The notes under the pieces were generated by a model. That model ran no database searches. It was not told where the DNA came from and worked only from the letters and a program-made list of their open reading frames with translations. DNA of 64,000 nt from Streptomyces sp. NBC_00376 (GTDB lineage Bacteria; Actinomycetota; Actinomycetes; Streptomycetales; Streptomycetaceae), in the NCBI RefSeq assembly GCF_036077095.1, contig NZ_CP107960.1, positions 248,001-312,000 of the forward strand. Reading direction: 5' to 3'. This document shows positions 1 through 8,929 of the stretch, one piece after another. Position numbers and translations under genes: made by a program. The first letter of the stretch is position 1. Each line of letters opens with the position of its first letter.

Positions 1-979
1 ATGGGGTGAACGACAGTGAGTCCATCTTCTCCAGGTTCTGCGGGCCGGAGATGTCCTGCTGCGGCAGCCGCAGCTTCGCCACGGTGACGGACGGCGAGAG
101 CAGTTCGGGCCACTCCACGGTGGTGTCCTCCACCGGCATGCGTTCCAGGTCGGTGCAGAGCTGGACCTGGATGTCGAAGGCGTAGGGCCGTTCTTGCAGT
201 TCGGCTTGCAGAGCCGGCCGGAAGACCTCCTGCGCGGAGGTCGGGTCAATGGCTCGCCGGACCACCGCGGCGGAGGAGGACGGGTCGGGGGTGATGCGCA
301 CCTTGGCGATGTAGTCGCCGTGCCTGACCGCACCCATCGTCCAGTAGCTCGACAGCAGCAGGTTCGCCGGAGGCGTCTTGGACAGGCGCAGGAAGGCCAG
401 GAACTCGTCCCAGGCCCAGTTGTCCTGATCCAGCGTTCCCCTCCCGGTCACGAACTCGGTGAAGAAGCGATGTGCGCCGGGTCGGCCCTGGGAGAAGTAG
501 GCCGGCGCGTTCAGGAACAGTTCCTGGATGAACAGGTAGTGCTCGACTGTATTGCAGAAGAAGACCGGTCCGTTGATGTTGGCGTAGTCGAATGTGCCCG
601 TGTCCGGTTCGTCTTCCAGCAGGGTCGGGCCGGGGATGTCGAACATCTTCAGTGCCAGTCCGGTGGCGGCGCCCAGTCGTGCGTCGGCTCCGGCGTGGGG
701 CGAGCCGTTGGAGAAGCGGATGAGTGCATCGTGGGTTCCCGGTGTCGCGTAGATGCCTTGGGCGTACTCGGGGGGAAGCCCGTCCAGGATCTCCACTTCC
801 CCTCGGACCAGCCCGTAGCCCTTGGCGTGGGCGTCGCGAAGGGCCCGTCCGGTGCCACCGGCCTTGACTGACTCGGTGATGTAGCTCTCGGTCTTCTCGA
901 TCACCGTCTGGACGTTGCGGTCGAAGTGCGGGTCGTCGTTTTCGACGTCCGGCGTGTAGGGGACGAACTGTGCTGCCAT
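1..979 (-). CDS. Catalase-family haem protein, 3' end beyond the left edge
   Basis: From the ATG at 979, preceded by an AAGAGG ribosome site, 326 codons stay open to the window edge, so the C-terminus is missing. The N-terminal part reads as a catalase fold. HAKGYGLVRGEVEI (His at about residue 51) matches the distal-His HAKGxGAxGxFEV motif of haem catalases, followed by RFSNGSPHAG, the GLALKMFD strand and NINGPVFFCN. The proximal Tyr motif would lie outside the window. Family members use a haem to dismutate H2O2 or act as peroxidases. It is the last gene seen of a three-gene minus-strand operon, starting 53 bases after the DyP stop codon, which suggests joint peroxide handling. It aligns better with the small catalase-like clade than with housekeeping catalases; the exact activity is not certain. 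Confidence 0.85.
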   Translation of the reverse strand, partial: MAAQFVPYTPDVENDDPHFDRNVQTVIEKTESYITESVKAGGTGRALRDAHAKGYGLVRGEVEILDGLPPEYAQGIYATPGTHDALIRFSNGSPHAGADARLGAATGLALKMFDIPGPTLLEDEPDTGTFDYANINGPVFFCNTVEHYLFIQELFLNAPAYFSQGRPGAHRFFTEFVTGRGTLDQDNWAWDEFLAFLRLSKTPPANLLLSSYWTMGAVRHGDYIAKVRITPDPSSSAAVVRRAIDPTSAQEVFRPALQAELQERPYAFDIQVQLCTDLERMPVEDTTVEWPELLSPSVTVAKLRLPQQDISGPQNLEKMDSLSFTP

Positions 980-1032
980 GACTTCGACCTCTTCTCAAAG
1001 ACCGTGGTTGGTCTCGGGGGCAGGAAGTGCCG

Positions 1033-2385
1033 TCAGTCCTCCAGCTCGGCGAGCCAGCGCAGGGCGCGCAGGCCTGGCAGGAAGCAGTACTCGCCGCCGC
1101 GGGTGACGACGAAGCTGGGCAGGTTCTGCAGGCGGCGCCGGATCGGCTTGTCCGGGATGGTGGCGCTGCCCGTTCCGTCGTGGTGCCCGGCAACCGGGTC
1201 CTTCTCGCCCGGATAGCCGATGAAGTTGCCGTCGTTGACCCACTCGGCCTTGATGAATTCGAACTGTCGCTCCAGATGGGCTCCGATGAAGACTCCTACC
1301 AGGCCCCGTTCGGCGCCGTCGTCCTCCAGTACGCCCTCGGGCAGCGGTGGGCCGTAGGTGGTGCCACGGCGGATGAGGCGGTGCATTCTTGCGTCGCCGA
1401 TGATGGTGGAGTCGCGGGGGTTGGTGCGCCGGATGTGCGCACCGGCGGGGCACCGGAACCCGCGGTCGTCGTTCTCCCGGTACAGGAAGTTGTTGACACG
1501 GTGCGGATCGGCCGCCAGCTCCGGGTCATCGTGTTCCGGGGTCAGCGTCAGCGGCGCTCCGCTGGGCCAGCGTCCGACCATCTTTGCTGCCAGGAGTGCC
1601 TCCTCCTGGGCACTGGAGGTGTTCGCGCGCAGGTATCGGCGCCAGGCCGCCACGTTGGTGTGGATCTTGCGTACGGCCGCGTAGGTTCCGTTGCGTCCCA
1701 GCGCGTCGGGGCTGGGCATGGGCGGCAGGCTGCCGGTTTCGTCGGGGTAGCCGAGGATGAATTCGCCGGCCTTGATGGGGGCTTCCTGCGGGTTGGAGCC
1801 GGGCAGCCCGACTCCGTCGATGTTGGGGTGGCTGATGCCGTCGCGGAATCCGAAGGTGGTACGCCCGGTCGGGAGCTGGTGGACGTCCTGTTGCCAGATC
1901 GCCTGGACACCGGGGGTGTCCTGGTAGGCGACGCGGGCGCGTTCCAGCTCCTTGTCCAAGTGGGCTGCATCGGAGGAGAGGGCGCTCAGGGCGATGTGAA
2001 CGTCGCCCGTTCCGAACGGTGCCTCCCAGTGGGCCGGTGCACTCTCGCCCGTGTCGCCGATCAGCTCCGCCCGGGCGGCCATGCCCTCGCGGAACGCCCG
2101 CGGAAAACTGTCCAGCGACTCCTGTGGCACCCCCAGAGCTCTCAGGCCCTGGTAGGTGAACGCCACAGCCACCCAGGCGTTCTGGCTCCCGTCCACGCCG
2201 GACAGGCCACCCGAGGTCAACGGGAGCAGCCGCCGCAGCAGGGCGCGCCCGGCGTGGCGGTCGTCGACGCGCAGGAAGATGAACTTTCCCTCGTACGGCA
2301 CCGGCCGTGGACGCAGTGCTCCGCTCTGGACGTCGTCGATCTCGACGCCCACGCCGGCTGCGCTGCTGCTGTCCGCCGTGTTCAT
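1033..2385 (-). CDS. Dyp-type peroxidase
   Basis: 450-residue haem peroxidase of the dye-decolourising family. The diagnostic GxxDG motif is present as GFRDG at about residues 179-183, with the distal catalytic Asp at 182. The proximal haem-ligand His lies in GAHIRRTNPRD (about 317). The N-terminal ferredoxin-like half (GKFIFLRVD) and the C-terminal FLPGLRAL segment are also typical. The start at 2385 is chosen over an upstream in-frame codon because a GGAGG lies 10 bases before this ATG. No Tat signal is visible, so it is probably cytoplasmic or loaded into a compartment. It is the middle gene of the operon, 118 bases after the small alpha/beta protein and 53 before the catalase-like gene. 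The family oxidises bulky phenols and dyes with H2O2; the physiological substrate is unknown. Confidence 0.93.
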   Translation of the reverse strand: MNTADSSSAAGVGVEIDDVQSGALRPRPVPYEGKFIFLRVDDRHAGRALLRRLLPLTSGGLSGVDGSQNAWVAVAFTYQGLRALGVPQESLDSFPRAFREGMAARAELIGDTGESAPAHWEAPFGTGDVHIALSALSSDAAHLDKELERARVAYQDTPGVQAIWQQDVHQLPTGRTTFGFRDGISHPNIDGVGLPGSNPQEAPIKAGEFILGYPDETGSLPPMPSPDALGRNGTYAAVRKIHTNVAAWRRYLRANTSSAQEEALLAAKMVGRWPSGAPLTLTPEHDDPELAADPHRVNNFLYRENDDRGFRCPAGAHIRRTNPRDSTIIGDARMHRLIRRGTTYGPPLPEGVLEDDGAERGLVGVFIGAHLERQFEFIKAEWVNDGNFIGYPGEKDPVAGHHDGTGSATIPDKPIRRRLQNLPSFVVTRGGEYCFLPGLRALRWLAELED

Positions 2386-2503
2386 GTTTGCTTTTGCCTC
2401 CGCATCATTCTCTGCCTGGACAGCTCCACAGCGGTCGACCAACGTGCATCGACGCGGGGCCAACGGTGTTGGGTCGGCTGTGAGGGTCGGCTGTGTCCGG
2501 GTT

Positions 2504-3094
2504 CTAGGCAGCGGCTTCCTCCATCAGCTTCTGGAAGGCGGGCGTGGCCAGCAACTCGGCGTTCGCCGGGTTGTTCAGCGCTGCCCGGAACTCGGGGGTG
2601 TCCAGCACCTCCTGGAACGCCTCGTCCACGCGCTGGTCCTTCCAGATCTGCTGAACGGTCAGGTCGGGGTACGAGCTGACGAAGACTCCCGCAGGCTCCT
2701 GCTGGGAGACGAACCAGTCCTTCACCCCGGGATCGGCTACGCCGGGGAAACCTTCGGTGTGCGAGAAGACCTTGTCGAAGCGGGCCCCGACCACCGTCTT
2801 GGCGAAGTCGTCGATGTAGGTGTCCCAGGAGCCGTCGAAGACGCTGGCGAACATGAACCGGGTGTCGTTGTCGAAGATCACGTGCCGTGCGTCGTGCAGG
2901 GTGCCGATCTGGCGCAGCGCCGCACGGGCTTCGTCGTCAGCCGTCGAGTCGGCGAGCGCGGCGAGATCCTCACGCAGTGCATCGGCGTGGCCCGGCTTTA
3001 TCCTGGTGAAGACGGTGAACTCGCTGCAGACTCCATCTTTCCTGCCCGGGCGCTCGGGCTGGGCCGACTGGGCTGCACCCGTCGTCGCAGTCAT
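2504..3094 (-). CDS. Conserved protein, probable dimeric alpha/beta-barrel fold, first gene of peroxidase operon
   Basis: 196 residues. I do not recognise a named family with certainty. The core (SEFTVFTRIKPGHADALRED at about 24-43, then RHVIFDNDTRFMFASVF) has the beta-alpha-beta rhythm of ferredoxin-like or dimeric alpha/beta-barrel proteins: a strand, a K/PG turn, a helix and a second strand with scattered aromatic residues. No signal peptide or membrane segment. It heads the minus-strand operon in front of the DyP and catalase-like genes. That position suggests a partner in peroxide or phenol chemistry, such as a haem- or substrate-binding accessory protein, but this is inference from context only. 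The start ATG at 3094 follows GCAGGAGA, a good ribosome site. Confidence 0.75.
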   Translation of the reverse strand: MTATTGAAQSAQPERPGRKDGVCSEFTVFTRIKPGHADALREDLAALADSTADDEARAALRQIGTLHDARHVIFDNDTRFMFASVFDGSWDTYIDDFAKTVVGARFDKVFSHTEGFPGVADPGVKDWFVSQQEPAGVFVSSYPDLTVQQIWKDQRVDEAFQEVLDTPEFRAALNNPANAELLATPAFQKLMEEAAA

Positions 3095-3844
3095 GGGAGA
3101 TTCTCCTGCCGCAGATCGGTGCGAGGGGCGCCAAGCGCCCGAATACGGGGCGCCATCGCCCTCACCTCTTCATCCTTACCGCATACGCATCGCGTCGCAT
3201 CCCCGGCCCGGGGCGATGGGGGTACCCGGGGACGGTATGTTGCGGTACTCCGGCACTGCGGTTCAGGCTGATCGGTTCGGCCGCCCTCACTCCGGCCTCC
3301 GGCCGGCTACGGTCCATGCCCGATTTGCCGTCCGGGCGCCTCGTCCGCAGTCCGTCACGGTGCAGGGTGAGAGCTTTTCAGGGTGCCGGTCTGCTGTCGA
3401 ACCCGATGGGCACCACGGCGGAAACGAGCAGGCCAAGGCTTTCGCGCTCCAAGAGGCTCCCGAGGACAGATCCGCAAGGGCGCAGGACCATGGAACGGAG
3501 CGACCTGCCGAAATCGTCGTCGTGTTCTGGGCAGCTCCATCCGCTTGGTCGGGGAGGGCAGCGACATGGCCGGCCAGGCACCCGCGGCGCTGCTCCGGAT
3601 GCCCGGTGAGCGGAATCGAGCGGCGAAAGCTCAGCGGTCCGGGAGATCGGGCCGAGCAGCGGACGATACCGACCGCTGAGGATCACTCTCCGGAGAGGTG
3701 GCGAACCAGTTCCGGTGCCATTTCGACACGCCCCGGACACATCCATGCCAGTCCTGTGGCTGCGCAAGCAGACGGTCGGGTCATGAATTCCCGCCTGACC
3801 TTGCTCAACTCGGTCACCACCCGGACCCCCACCTGGAGGAAATC
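3095..3844. other. Intergenic stretch, no gene supported
   Basis: This holds the promoter region of the peroxidase operon (minus strand) and the leader of the next plus-strand gene. Several open frames cross it, but none shows a ribosome site, a domain motif or a conserved-looking composition. I see no convincing repeat or terminator. Confidence 0.5.
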
Positions 3845-4522
3845 ATGGGCACGGTTCTCGGTGACGTACTGGGCTTCGCGGCCGGCGTCGCGATCAGCCC
3901 GCTCCCGATCATCGCGATCATCCTTGTCCTCGCCACTCCTCGGGGACGTCTGAACGGACTGCTGTTCACCGTCGGCTGGATCCTGGGACTGTCGGCACTG
4001 GGCGCGGTGATGCTGCTGATCGCCTCCCCCGCCGGCGCCTCCGCCCACAATCACCCGGCCACCTGGGTAGGAGCCCTCAAGCTTGCTCTGGGCTTGCTCC
4101 TCGTCCTTTTCGGCGCCCGGCAGTGGCACCGGCGCCCCAGGGATCCCTCGCAGGCCCAGCTGCCGAAGTGGATGGGCGCGATCGATCGCCTCACACCGGT
4201 CAAAGTCTTCGGACTCGGAACGGCCCTGGCCGCACTCAACGCCAAGAACGCCCCGCTGACCATCGCTGCGGGCGCCACGATTGGCTCAGCAGGACTGCCG
4301 GTCGGGCAGCAGATCGCATCGCTGGCCATCTTCGTCCTGATCGCCACCCTTGGCCTGCTGGCCCCCTTGGGGGTCTTCCTGCTCGGAGGGGAGCGAGCAA
4401 AAACGACGCTCGGCAGCTGGAAGGACTGGGCAGCCCAGCACAATGTGGCCGTCATGGCGGCCCTGTTCTTCGTCCTCGGGCTGAAGCTGCTCGGAGACGG
4501 CATTTCCATCCTCGCCTCCTGA
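3845..4522 (+). CDS. GAP/Sap-family membrane protein
   Basis: 225 residues with about six hydrophobic segments (for example PLPIIAIILVLATPRGRLNG, WILGLSALGAVMLLI, ALKLALGLLLVLFGARQW, ASLAIFVLIATLGLLAPLGV and a last one near the C-terminus). The sequence matches the actinobacterial GAP/Sap family, which includes the mycobacterial sulfolipid-1-addressing protein thought to help move lipids to the cell surface. NAKNAPLTIAAGATIG in the middle is typical. The ATG at 3845 is preferred over an upstream GTG because GGAGGA lies directly before it and the upstream 49 codons are not membrane-like. It stands alone. The transported compound, if any, cannot be told from sequence. Confidence 0.85.
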   Translation: MGTVLGDVLGFAAGVAISPLPIIAIILVLATPRGRLNGLLFTVGWILGLSALGAVMLLIASPAGASAHNHPATWVGALKLALGLLLVLFGARQWHRRPRDPSQAQLPKWMGAIDRLTPVKVFGLGTALAALNAKNAPLTIAAGATIGSAGLPVGQQIASLAIFVLIATLGLLAPLGVFLLGGERAKTTLGSWKDWAAQHNVAVMAALFFVLGLKLLGDGISILAS

Positions 4523-4574
4523 ACGTCATACCCACACGTGGCAAGGCAGTCCGATCACAGACGTACGACAGAGA

Positions 4575-4856
4575 CCATGGAAGACGGTCCGCAAGCGGCA
4601 TTTGCTCTGGTCAGCCGATGGCACCCCATCCGGCACGTCATCCCGGAGAAGAACGATCACAAGGCTGCTCGCCTGTGCCGGGCTTCACGCGGTGGACGGT
4701 CTGCGGGCTTCGACAAGGGCCGGTACGAAGATCGCAACACGGTGGAACGGGCCATCGGCAAGCTCAAGCAGTTCAGAGCCGTCGCCACCCGATGGGCGAG
4801 CGAGGGTATGTCTGCCTCGGCACCGTCACTTCTGCCGCTGCGCTCCTCATCTGACT
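4575..4856 (+). pseudogene. IS5-family transposase, C-terminal relic
   Basis: The reading PEKNDHKAARLCRASRGG then GFDKGRYEDRNTVERAIGKL matches the C-terminal catalytic region of IS5-type DDE transposases, including the Glu-containing RNTVER motif. The end YVCLGTVTSAAALLI continues in another frame after about 4808, so at least one frameshift is present. The N-terminal two thirds, both inverted repeats and any target duplication are missing. This is an old, non-functional relic lying 50 bases downstream of the membrane-protein gene. Confidence 0.8.
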
Positions 4857-4880
4857 GCGGTCGTGACCGAAGAACAGACC

Positions 4881-5438
4881 CTAGTTCTCGCCGCCGGCCG
4901 CGGGTGGTTCCTCGGCGGGGAACAGGATCGGGCTGATCAAGTAGCGGGTGCGCTCCGGTGAGGGCTCATTGGTGATACGGCGCACCAGGGCGTCGCGCAT
5001 CTCGTCGATCAGCGCGGTGAGTTCGTCCCGGCTGAGCCACATCGCGTGCTGGCGGTAGCCCACCAGGTCGACGGCAGGAGCGGCGCCGGGCCGGTCGAGG
5101 TAGGTGTTGAACTCGGCCAGCAGGGTCGCCATCGCCACGGCGAACGCCCGCCGGTGGTCCTCAAGCGAAACCGAAGCAGCGGCGTCGGCGTCGATCACAG
5201 CCCGCTCACGCCGCAGTCGGTAGCGGCGCTCGACGGCGCCGCGCACCCGCTGCTCGCCTTCGACCTCCAGCAGGCCGCCGTCGGCCAGCAGGCCCACATG
5301 CCGGTACACGGTGGCCTTCGACACGTCGGGCAGCAGCGCGCACAACTGCGAGGTGGTCAGTGTCCGGCCGCCGGACATGGCATGCACGACGCGCAGTCGT
5401 ACGGGGTGCAGAAGCAGGTCGACCGCGTCCATGGGCAC
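4881..5438 (-). CDS. ArsR-like winged-helix transcriptional regulator
   Basis: 185 residues (GTG at 5438, or ATG at 5432 two codons later). Residues about 5-60 form a winged helix: LLLHPVRLRVVHAM, then TTSQLCALLPDVSKATVYRH as helix-turn-helix, then LLEVEGEQRVRGAVERRY as the wing. The remaining helical part is probably for dimerisation or ligand binding and resembles other Streptomyces HTH_20/ArsR-like repressors. It diverges from the alpha/beta hydrolase gene over 86 bases containing a perfect 16-base interrupted palindrome, so control of itself and of the hydrolase is likely. No metal-binding Cys cluster is visible, so it is not a typical metal sensor. Confidence 0.85.
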   Translation of the reverse strand: MPMDAVDLLLHPVRLRVVHAMSGGRTLTTSQLCALLPDVSKATVYRHVGLLADGGLLEVEGEQRVRGAVERRYRLRRERAVIDADAAASVSLEDHRRAFAVAMATLLAEFNTYLDRPGAAPAVDLVGYRQHAMWLSRDELTALIDEMRDALVRRITNEPSPERTRYLISPILFPAEEPPAAGGEN

Positions 5439-5459
5439 ATGGTCTCATAGCTGATACCG

Positions 5460-5475
5460 TTCTCACGTTTGAGAA
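5460..5475. promoter_or_regulatory. Palindromic operator candidate TTCTCA-N4-TGAGAA
   Basis: TTCTCACGTTTGAGAA is a perfect inverted repeat with six-base arms, 22 bases upstream of the regulator start and 50 bases upstream of the hydrolase ATG. Placement between divergent regulator and target genes is the classic layout for an autoregulated repressor. Binding is inferred. Confidence 0.65.
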
Positions 5476-5524
5476 TAAAGCCTTGGGCGCAGGCCCGCCG
5501 CACCCGCTTGCACAGGAGCACCCC

Positions 5525-6430
5525 ATGACACCCACACCACCTCCCCTTGGACGCCTGCATGACATCGGCGGCAATCGGCACCTGATGCTGCACCGCTCGG
5601 GCGCGGGCGGCCCTACCGCGGTATTCCTGGCGGGGGTGGGACTGATGAGCCTGGACTACCTGAACATCCACAATCACGTCGCCGAGTTGACCACGAGCGT
5701 CCTCTACGACCGCGGGGGCAACGGCTGGAGCTACCCTGCTGAGCTGCCCCGCACAGCAGCGGAAGTCACCGACGAACTTCGCGAACTGCTCCACACCACC
5801 GGCCTTCCCGGCCCCCACCTGCTGATCGGCCACTCCCTGGGCGGGGCCTACGCGCGCCACTACGCCAGACGTTTCCCCGACGAGGTGGCCGGCCTGCTCC
5901 TGCTCGACCCCTTCCACGAGGACTTGGCCAACTGCGCTCCCCGGCAGGTGCGGGAGCAGCTCGACGAGATGCTGGGTCAGATGGATAGCCAGGAGACGGC
6001 CGAGCCCACGCCGGAACAGCTGGAGCAGTCCCACGCCCAGATGATCCAGCACTTCGCCGCCTGGCCAGAGCCGGTGCGCGAGCCCTTGGCCGCGCGCCAC
6101 CTCGCCACCTGGCGGGTCGCCTCGCGCGAGAACCAAAACCTCTACGACAAGGTCGCCCGTGAGTTCCGGCAGACCGCGGCCACCCCCGACGTGCCGCTCA
6201 TCGTGCTCACGGCCATGGGGCACGACGCCACCCAGGCCCACTTGTGGCCCGCTGAGCTGCTGCGGGAGATCAACGAGAGCAAGCGCTCCCTGCACGCCGA
6301 GCTGGCCGCCGAGTCTTTGCAAGGAGAGCAGCGGGTTCTCGACGACGCGGGGCACGGGTGGCTGCACGAGGAGCGGGCGGACGCGGTGATCCAGGCAGTC
6401 AACGACCTCATCGCAAGAGCGCGTCGATGA
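5525..6430 (+). CDS. Alpha/beta hydrolase
   Basis: 301 residues. The nucleophile elbow GHSLGG is present (Ser in LLIGHSLGGAYARHYARRF), the catalytic Asp region is in IVLTAMGHDA or LLLDPF, and the catalytic His is in DDAGHGWLHEE near the C-terminus. The cap region after LLLDPFHEDL is rich in charged helices. The ATG at 5525 has AGGAG nine bases upstream, and the upstream in-frame codons belong to the promoter region. No signal peptide, so it is cytoplasmic. It is paired divergently with a winged-helix repressor, suggesting induction by the substrate or a related small molecule. Esterase, epoxide hydrolase and haloperoxidase-like activities are all possible. Confidence 0.9.
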   Translation: MTPTPPPLGRLHDIGGNRHLMLHRSGAGGPTAVFLAGVGLMSLDYLNIHNHVAELTTSVLYDRGGNGWSYPAELPRTAAEVTDELRELLHTTGLPGPHLLIGHSLGGAYARHYARRFPDEVAGLLLLDPFHEDLANCAPRQVREQLDEMLGQMDSQETAEPTPEQLEQSHAQMIQHFAAWPEPVREPLAARHLATWRVASRENQNLYDKVAREFRQTAATPDVPLIVLTAMGHDATQAHLWPAELLREINESKRSLHAELAAESLQGEQRVLDDAGHGWLHEERADAVIQAVNDLIARARR

Positions 6431-7130
6431 CAGCACCACCCACCTGCCGCACACCCTGTATCCGACTCCGCTCCCCCACCCACGGCCGCGCCGCTCAGGC
6501 CTCACCGACACCACCGCGAGAACGGGCTCCAGGCACGCGGACACCCGGACCAGCCCACCTTCGTCCCCCCAGGCGGGTGGAGTGCCCACCGCGCGGGCCG
6601 GAACGGCATCCCATCGCCATCGCCGATCAGGACGTGCCTTGAGCGCCGGTTCGGCCTTGCTGATGCACCGTGCCCGCGCCGGACAGGCCACCGCCCAGGA
6701 GCAGCATCTCCTCCCCCGCAACGCACCCGCCCGCACTCCCCCGGCCCCGCACTCCGGACCCCGGGAGCAGAAGGAAGAACTCAGCACGGCAGCCACGGGG
6801 CCAGGAGAAGACAGCCTCGACGACCTCGATCAAGACCAGGACGCGCAGGGCACCGCCGAGGACGAGAACGGATCCCTGAACGGTCCAGCGGTACCCGTGG
6901 CCGAGCACGGGCTCGACGACGCCCGGGCGGAGGCCCTCAAGTGGTGAGGGGCCACCGTCCCGGTGCAGGCGGCCCCGTGGCAGAAGTGGGCAAGCATGAA
7001 GCACACGGTGCGGGCGTAACAGCCGTCGACTTTCCGGGCGGCGCAGCGTGGCCGGTGACCACCTGGCAGGGCTGTCCGCGCCCCAGCGTCGACTCGATGG
7101 GCTGGGCCCTCCGCCATGACGAGGAGTCGG
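6431..7130. other. Region without a supportable gene
   Basis: Long open frames exist on both strands but overlap one another, are rich in Pro/Arg/Ala or Gly as expected for GC-rich shadows, and show no domain motif. No strong hairpin was found directly after the hydrolase stop. The DNA just before 7130 adjoins a truncated P450 and is probably decayed sequence. Confidence 0.5.
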
Positions 7131-7131
7131 C

Positions 7132-7325
7132 CGCCGCTTTCCGCTGGCCGCGGACCGGGACCCGTCGGTCTTCGCCGCCCCGGACGCCTTCGACATCTCC
7201 CGGGACCCCAATGCGCATCTGTTCTTCGGCCACGGCCCCCGGCTCTGCATCGGCGCGAAGCTCGCCCGCGTGGCACTCGCGGCGACCTTCCGGGCGCTGT
7301 TCACGCGATTCCCCTCGCTCAGGGG
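7132..7325 (+). pseudogene. Cytochrome P450, C-terminal fragment with haem loop
   Basis: Frame 1 reads [10 protein letters not shown], then [19 protein letters not shown] and [11 protein letters not shown]. This contains the P450 meander and the FxxGxxxCxG haem-thiolate loop with the invariant Cys, followed by the L-helix and a FTRFPSL tail. A TGA at 7117 closes the frame upstream, and the I-helix and everything before it are gone. The last conserved residues abut the relic of an IS630 transposase on the other strand at about 7325, which suggests insertion or a deletion ending at the element. Confidence 0.82.
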
Positions 7326-7520
7326 TCCTTCGGCCGCGAGTTTGCGACGCCACTTGCCCGCCGTCTCGGCCTGGACGTCAACAAGCCGCCCGACAGCGGC
7401 ATTCGACATACCTTCCGCACACGTCAGAATGCTCCGGGCCCGCATGGCCGCCCTCCGGTCCCGCGTACCCGCCCGACGCGCCGACTCGGCACGCACATCC
7501 TCAGACAGCGTGATCGACAC
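7320..7520 (-). pseudogene. IS630-family transposase, N-terminal relic
   Basis: From the start codon at 7520 the minus frame gives [39 protein letters not shown] and [15 protein letters not shown]. This is the N-terminal helix-turn-helix domain of IS630-type transposases. The DDE catalytic part is absent and the homology ends where the P450 fragment begins. No intact inverted repeats were found. Confidence 0.75.
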
Positions 7521-7631
7521 AGCAGAAGGCCCAGGATGCGACTCCAGAAAGGGTTACAACTCACCCTCTTGATTTGCCGCGCACCACACCAACGTGAATG
7601 TTCTCGGTCGGCGGGTCCGGTGTTCCGGGAG

Positions 7632-8621
7632 TCAGCTGCCGTCCTGATCGGCGTCGAGCCAGCCCAGCTGTGCCGCACGGAAGCCCAACTGCATCCGATT
7701 CTGCACCTTCGCGATGTCCATCATCTGGCGGATCCGGCGCTGCACCGTACGCATGGAGGTGCGCAGTTGGGTGGCGATCGCTTGGTCGGTGAGACCCGTC
7801 AGCAACAGGCTGAGTATCTGTGCACCCAGATCATCGGTGGCGGGTGCGCTCTGCAAGGTACTCGCAGAGGCGACGAACGGCGTTGCCTTCTCCCATTCGG
7901 ACTCGAACAGTGCGATCAGCGCGTCGAGCAGGCTGCACTCGTGCACGAGCAGGGCTCCCGCCTTTGCGGCATTGGTGGAGCCGAGGAGTGGAACAATGGC
8001 CAACTCGCTGTCCACGATGAAGAGTTTAAGCGGTACTGATTCGGCGATCCGGACCACCTCTCCGGCAGCCCGCGCCTGGATGATTTCTTCGAACGACGGA
8101 GCTCCCTCGTCGAGCATCGAGCGTTCGATTATCACGCGGTAACGGACACCCCGCTCGATGACCGCTTCGTCGGTCATGTTGCCGGACGAAAAGAACGGTG
8201 CCTTGGCAAAGTTCATGACCTCTTTCCGTGCTCCGAGTTGTATGTGTCCGACGCGTTCGCGGATGGCCTCGGTGCCGTGGACCACGTCGACGACCTCCGC
8301 TGCGCCGCGCCCGAGAGTGGCCGCGCGGTAGATTTCGTCGAGGGATTCGAGTTCGAGTTTCGCCAGATTGAGCTCGTTCTGTCGCTGGATCAGGGGCGCC
8401 CGCAGCGCCGCCGCCGGTGGGGCGGCGACGAACCGAGTGGGGTCGCCGAGGCTGCGCGCGACGAGTCCCTGGTCTTCGAGCCTGTTGAGGATGCCCACCA
8501 CCTGACGGATGTCGCAGCCGATGAGTTCGGCGAGTCCGGTGGGTGTGGCGGAGGCCACCGAGACCAGAATGCGGTAGGTGTCCGCCTCTTCGGGGGTAAG
8601 TCCCAGCACGTCTGACAGCAT
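7632..8621 (-). CDS. TrmB/LuxR-type hybrid transcriptional regulator
   Basis: 329 residues. The N-terminus (LGLTPEEADTYRILVSVA, then LAELIGCDIRQVVGILNRL) is a TrmB-like winged helix. A middle region probably forms an effector-binding domain, and the C-terminus carries a LuxR-type helix-turn-helix (LLTGLTDQAIATQLRTSMR, then TVQRRIRQMM). Such two-ended regulators are frequent in Streptomyces next to large secreted subtilases, as here. The ATG at 8621 is selected because GGAGAG lies seven bases upstream; upstream codons have no ribosome site. It lies downstream of, and on the same strand as, the lipoprotein and S8 peptidase genes, about 300 bases away, so separate transcription is likely. Control of the peptidase is inference from recurring association. 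Confidence 0.85.
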   Translation of the reverse strand: MLSDVLGLTPEEADTYRILVSVASATPTGLAELIGCDIRQVVGILNRLEDQGLVARSLGDPTRFVAAPPAAALRAPLIQRQNELNLAKLELESLDEIYRAATLGRGAAEVVDVVHGTEAIRERVGHIQLGARKEVMNFAKAPFFSSGNMTDEAVIERGVRYRVIIERSMLDEGAPSFEEIIQARAAGEVVRIAESVPLKLFIVDSELAIVPLLGSTNAAKAGALLVHECSLLDALIALFESEWEKATPFVASASTLQSAPATDDLGAQILSLLLTGLTDQAIATQLRTSMRTVQRRIRQMMDIAKVQNRMQLGFRAAQLGWLDADQDGS

Positions 8622-8929
8622 GATGTCTCTCCGTCTGTCCGTTGGTGCTCCGGCCTGGCGTCTGTGTCGTGGAACGCGCTCTCCGGCCACCCTCTGCCAC
8701 CAGGGCGAGGCCAGCGCAATGCGGATCCGGATATGCCGTTGGTCCGGTGCGAGCAGCACCGGACCAACGGCCTGATCAAGCGGTACGCGTACGGAGCAGT
8801 CGCTCGCGAACGGTCTGTGGGCGCAGTCCCTCTCCGCATTCGGTGCAGGCTGCGTCGAAAGACGGGGGTCACGGCCGGTGCGAAGCTCACTTCTCGCCCC
8901 GGCCGTGCTCCCTCCGGATCGGGTTCGCC
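8622..8929. other. Regulator promoter region
   Basis: About 300 bases between the lipoprotein stop and the regulator start. No gene and no recognisable operator. It includes the short repeated word TTGGTCCGGTGC / GCACCGGACCAA at about 8740-8767, which forms an inverted repeat and may act as the terminator of the lipoprotein gene. Confidence 0.4.

Noticed and set aside
5357..6796. 479-codon minus-strand open frame
   Set aside because: Antisense to the alpha/beta hydrolase with its GHSLGG motif, and no ribosome site; shadow.
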